Assembly: GCA_964475135.1 (NCBI GenBank)
Contig: CAYYWL010000025.1
Coordinates: 1-22,554 of the forward strand
Origin: TMED14 sp964475135
GTDB taxonomy: Bacteria; Bacteroidota; Bacteroidia; Flavobacteriales; Schleiferiaceae
Direction of reading: 5' to 3'
DNA: 22,554 bases
Shown: piece by piece, positions 19,850-22,554 of the stretch
Layout: each line of letters opens with the position of its first letter
Numbering within the stretch: the stretch's first letter is position 1
Notes under the pieces: generated by a model
What the model was told of the DNA's origin: nothing
What the model saw: only the letters and a program-made list of their open reading frames with translations
Databases searched by the model: none
Translations under genes and position numbers: made by a program

Positions 19850-22554
19850 TTAAGAACTTTGAGCGTTCTGCAGCAAATATTTGACGGGGTTGCGGCCGAC
19901 GGTCATTCCGCGGGCAGGTTTCGTGGCTACGGGCATCAGATGCATGGGCGTTTCGTCAAAGCGCGGATCGAGTTTGGCGGTGCAGCGTTCAAGGTGCTGG
20001 ACGTCAAGGCTGGCGTAGCCGTACTCAACGGATATTCGGCCGGACATGCGGTAGATTCCGCGCCGACGAATGGCGTGGCGGGCCACGGCGGGCGGAAAAA
20101 GCACGACGTCAAAGATGTGGCCGCGGCGGTCCTCGAAGGTTCCGATTTGCATCCAGTCTCCGCGCACGGTTTTGGTGTTTTTAAGGCTTACGAGGTAGCC
20201 GAGGATTTCGGTGCGGGATCCGTGGGACTGCGGCCAGTGTTCTGGCGGAATACTGTGCTGAATTTCAGGGAGTTCAAAGAGTGAAAACGGATCGCAGAGC
20301 GGGAATCCAAAGAGCTCGATTTGTTCGTAGGAGCGCTCTAAGTCGCTGGTTTCGAGGATGGGGACCTCGGGGTGTGCAGGTTTTGGGGTGGCGTGATCGT
20401 CGAAGAGACTGGGTCCGGGCGCCGGCGGCGGGCGGTGGCCCAGGCGCCGGTGGGCCGCCCAAAGCAGCGTGCGCGCGGGGCGGCCGGTGAAGCGAAATGC
20501 TTCGGCCCGGATCAGGAGCAAGAGTGCTTCGAGGGGGATGGGCTCGCCGGGGCGGTGCAGGCGGTCGACGAAGTCATCAAAATCAGAGAAGGGTCCTCCC
20601 TCCTGCCGTGCGCGGTCAATTCGGTGCCCAAATTCGGCGTCGAAGCTGCGTACTCGGTCGGTTCCGAGGATGACGCGAAGGCCTTGGCGAAGGACGGTGA
20701 AAGTGCGTCCGTCGTTGATGCAGGGAGGTTCGATGCGGGCTCCGTGGCGGCGCGCCTCCTGGAGGTAGTGCTCGGCGCGGTAGTAGCCCCCGCCGTTGTT
20801 GACGTTGGCGACCATGAACGGCACCGGAAAGTAGGCCTTGAGGTAGAGGCTTTGGAAGCTTTCGACCGCGTACGAGGCGGAATGCCCCTTGGCGAAGGCG
20901 TAGCCGGCGAAGCTTTCGATTTGGCGCCAGATTTCGCGGGATTCTTCGGGAGCATATCCGCGTTGGGCGCAGTTGGTGAAAAATTGAGTTTCGACCGCTT
21001 GAAATTCAGCGCGGGAGCGGAATTTACCGGACATTCCGCGCCGAAGGACGTCGGCCTCGGCAAGCGAGAGGCCCGCGTACTCGTGGGCCACGCGGATGAC
21101 GTCTTCTTGGTAAACCATGACGCCGTAGGTTTCGGGAAGAATGCGCAAGAGTTCGGGGTTGGCCTCGGCGCGGCACGAGGGATCGCGGTGGCGGTCGATG
21201 TAGGCCTTCATCATTCCCGAGGACGAGACGCCGGGGCGAATGACCGAGCTGGCCGCGACGAGCTCGAGGTAGTTTGAGGTCTGGAGCTTGGTCATGAGCA
21301 TGCGCATGGCCGGGGATTCGACGTAGAAGCAGCCCATGGCTCCGCCGTTGCGAAGGAGTTCAAGACAGTGCGGGTCGTTTTTGAAGCGGTGGCTGTCGTG
21401 AATGTCCGCGGTGGGGATGCCCGAATCCCGCAGCGTAGCGAGGGTTTCGGAAATTTTACTAAGTCCGCGCTGGCCCAAAATGTCGAATTTGTGAAGCCCC
21501 ACGTCCTCGGCTGTGTGCATGTCAAAGTCCACGGTTGGGAACCCCTTGGGCGGCATAAATGTGGTTGACCACGTGGTGAGTGGCGCATTGGCGATGAGGA
21601 TTCCGCTGGAATGCAGCGTCATGCGGTTGGGAAGCCCGTGCAGCAGGCGTCCGTAGCGAAGGATGTTTCGGGCCGTTTCGTCGCGGTCGCGCAACTTGCC
21701 GTCGGCCAACTCGTCGATGTCGGACTTGGGCAGGCCCCAGACTTTCCCCAGTTCGCGCACAACCGCGCGGTGCTGAAAGGTGCTGACAGCTCCGAGTAGT
21801 GCGGTGTGTGGGAAGCGCTTGAAAATGTACTCCGTGAGGCGTGGTCGGTCGCGCCACGAAAAGTCGATGTCGAAGTCGGGGGGCGCGCTGCGGTAGAGGT
21901 TGATGAACCGCTCAAAGTAAAGGTCTAACTCAATTGGGTCAACGTTCGTAATTTTAAGTAGATAGGCAACCATTGAATTGGCTCCGCTCCCCCGCCCTAC
22001 GTAAAAGAAATGTTGCTTTTGGGCGTAGCGCACAATGTCCCAGTTCAGAAGAAAGTAGGCGACGAATTCCTTTTGCTGAATGAGGTCAAGTTCTTTGTCG
22101 AGTCGGGCGCGCAGCACGGCGTCGCTTTCTCGGCCGGGGTAGCGATCTGGAAGCGCGTCCTCGCAAAGCATGCGGAGCAAGGCTCGGTCTTTAGCGCGGC
22201 TGCCGGTGTAGGTAGACTGATTTTGGTTGCCGGATCCGCGCCACTGTTCGTGGCTCCACAGAGGTAGTTCCGCAAGGAAGCGCTCCGTTTGCCGCCAAAT
22301 CCAGGGCTCAAAGCGCTGTTGGGTACGCTCGACGGGCTCCCACCAGGGGTCCCGCTCCTCGATCACCTCGCTTGACTGAAGGTTGGCAAGTGTCGCGTTC
22401 CGGTGCACTGCGCGCAGCACGCGGTGGAGCTCCGGATCCTCGGGGCGGGCGAAGACGCAGGTTTTCCAAGCGAGTGAGCGCGAAGCCTGGGGATGGCGCT
22501 GGGCTCGGATCTGCTCATGGTCGTGCACACCCAACCACTCGTTGGACGCAAGTG
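19850..22554 (-). CDS. DnaE-family DNA polymerase III alpha subunit, probably the short accessory type; 5' end missing
   Basis: About 900 residues are visible; the frame stays open to the right edge (reading ASNEWLGVHDHEQ at the edge), so the N-terminal PHP domain is mostly outside. A TTG at 22532-22534 is not a plausible start. Polymerase active-site aspartates are present: PDFDIDF (codons at 21863-21877) and HKFDILG (Asp codon 21482-21484), with GRGSGANSMVAYLL before them. After the fingers and helix-hairpin-helix region, an OB domain (EILGYLVSLKNTKTVRGDWMQIGTFEDRRG) lies near the C-terminus, followed by a short basic tail. Extrapolated full length is about 1,000 residues, much shorter than the roughly 1,400-1,500 residue replicative DnaE of Bacteroidetes. 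This fits the second, SOS-associated DnaE that usually sits downstream of a Y-family polymerase gene. No T-run terminator follows. Confidence 0.88.
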   Translation of the reverse strand, partial: LASNEWLGVHDHEQIRAQRHPQASRSLAWKTCVFARPEDPELHRVLRAVHRNATLANLQSSEVIEERDPWWEPVERTQQRFEPWIWRQTERFLAELPLWSHEQWRGSGNQNQSTYTGSRAKDRALLRMLCEDALPDRYPGRESDAVLRARLDKELDLIQQKEFVAYFLLNWDIVRYAQKQHFFYVGRGSGANSMVAYLLKITNVDPIELDLYFERFINLYRSAPPDFDIDFSWRDRPRLTEYIFKRFPHTALLGAVSTFQHRAVVRELGKVWGLPKSDIDELADGKLRDRDETARNILRYGRLLHGLPNRMTLHSSGILIANAPLTTWSTTFMPPKGFPTVDFDMHTAEDVGLHKFDILGQRGLSKISETLATLRDSGIPTADIHDSHRFKNDPHCLELLRNGGAMGCFYVESPAMRMLMTKLQTSNYLELVAASSVIRPGVSSSGMMKAYIDRHRDPSCRAEANPELLRILPETYGVMVYQEDVIRVAHEYAGLSLAEADVLRRGMSGKFRSRAEFQAVETQFFTNCAQRGYAPEESREIWRQIESFAGYAFAKGHSASYAVESFQSLYLKAYFPVPFMVANVNNGGGYYRAEHYLQEARRHGARIEPPCINDGRTFTVLRQGLRVILGTDRVRSFDAEFGHRIDRARQEGGPFSDFDDFVDRLHRPGEPIPLEALLLLIRAEAFRFTGRPARTLLWAAHRRLGHRPPPAPGPSLFDDHATPKPAHPEVPILETSDLERSYEQIELFGFPLCDPFSLFELPEIQHSIPPEHWPQSHGSRTEILGYLVSLKNTKTVRGDWMQIGTFEDRRGHIFDVVLFPPAVARHAIRRRGIYRMSGRISVEYGYASLDVQHLERCTAKLDPRFDETPMHLMPVATKPARGMTVGRNPVKYLLQNAQSS

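Noticed and set aside
20372..21277. 301-codon open frame on the plus strand opposite the DnaE gene
   Set aside because: It is a GC-driven shadow of the polymerase codons: low-complexity composition, no recognisable domain, and the opposite strand carries intact catalytic motifs.

Overview
The window looks like an ordinary chromosomal segment of a moderately GC-rich member of the Bacteroidota, probably flavobacterial. Three things support this. Several promoters match the Bacteroidetes sigma-A pattern (TTTG, about 19-20 bases, TAnnTTTG) and Shine-Dalgarno signals are poor. Several families are typical of the phylum: S46 dipeptidyl peptidase, START-like protein, DUF493, a GyrA with a Q-S-RGGVG box, and a gyrA-TPR gene pair. 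The deduced proteins also read like flavobacterial homologues. I see no phage, transposon, CRISPR array or clear foreign island.

Layout from left to right. Bases 1-936: a tRNA with anticodon CAT, with its own promoter and terminator, and a small predicted outer-membrane beta-barrel protein, both on the minus strand. Bases 1062-2765 (+): three overlapping genes, a START-like protein, a PAP2 phosphatase and fabG, closed by a terminator. Bases 2842-6626 (+): a secreted S46 dipeptidyl peptidase of the acidic-specific (DPP11) type, then sucD, then a PLP class IV aminotransferase/lyase. Bases 6614-8820: algH/yqgE (-), which diverges from pdxH (+) across only 21 bases; pdxH is coupled to a Gfo/Idh/MocA oxidoreductase. 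Bases 8886-12601 (-): HU with its own strong promoter, and an AAA_28-type ATPase-recQ-fmt operon. Bases 12600-12866 (+): a DUF493 gene that shares bases with both opposite-strand neighbours. Bases 12863-15475 (-): clpC. Bases 15638-19513 (+): gyrA and a periplasmic TPR protein. Bases 19514-19849: the only sizeable gap, holding a terminator, a degenerate heptamer array and an AT-rich palindromic patch. Bases 19850-22554 (-): a DnaE-family polymerase cut by the right edge, of the short type I associate with SOS mutagenesis cassettes.

Most content is housekeeping: fatty-acid synthesis, TCA cycle, PLP supply, translation initiation, DNA topology and repair, proteolysis. I found no convincing undescribed multi-gene system. 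The most unusual features are architectural: the DUF493 locus, whose start shares CATG and whose stop shares TTAA with the opposite-strand genes and which has a terminator-like hairpin inside its last codons; the 7-base tandem array; a 16-base perfect palindrome between divergent genes; and palindromic sites between clpC and gyrA.
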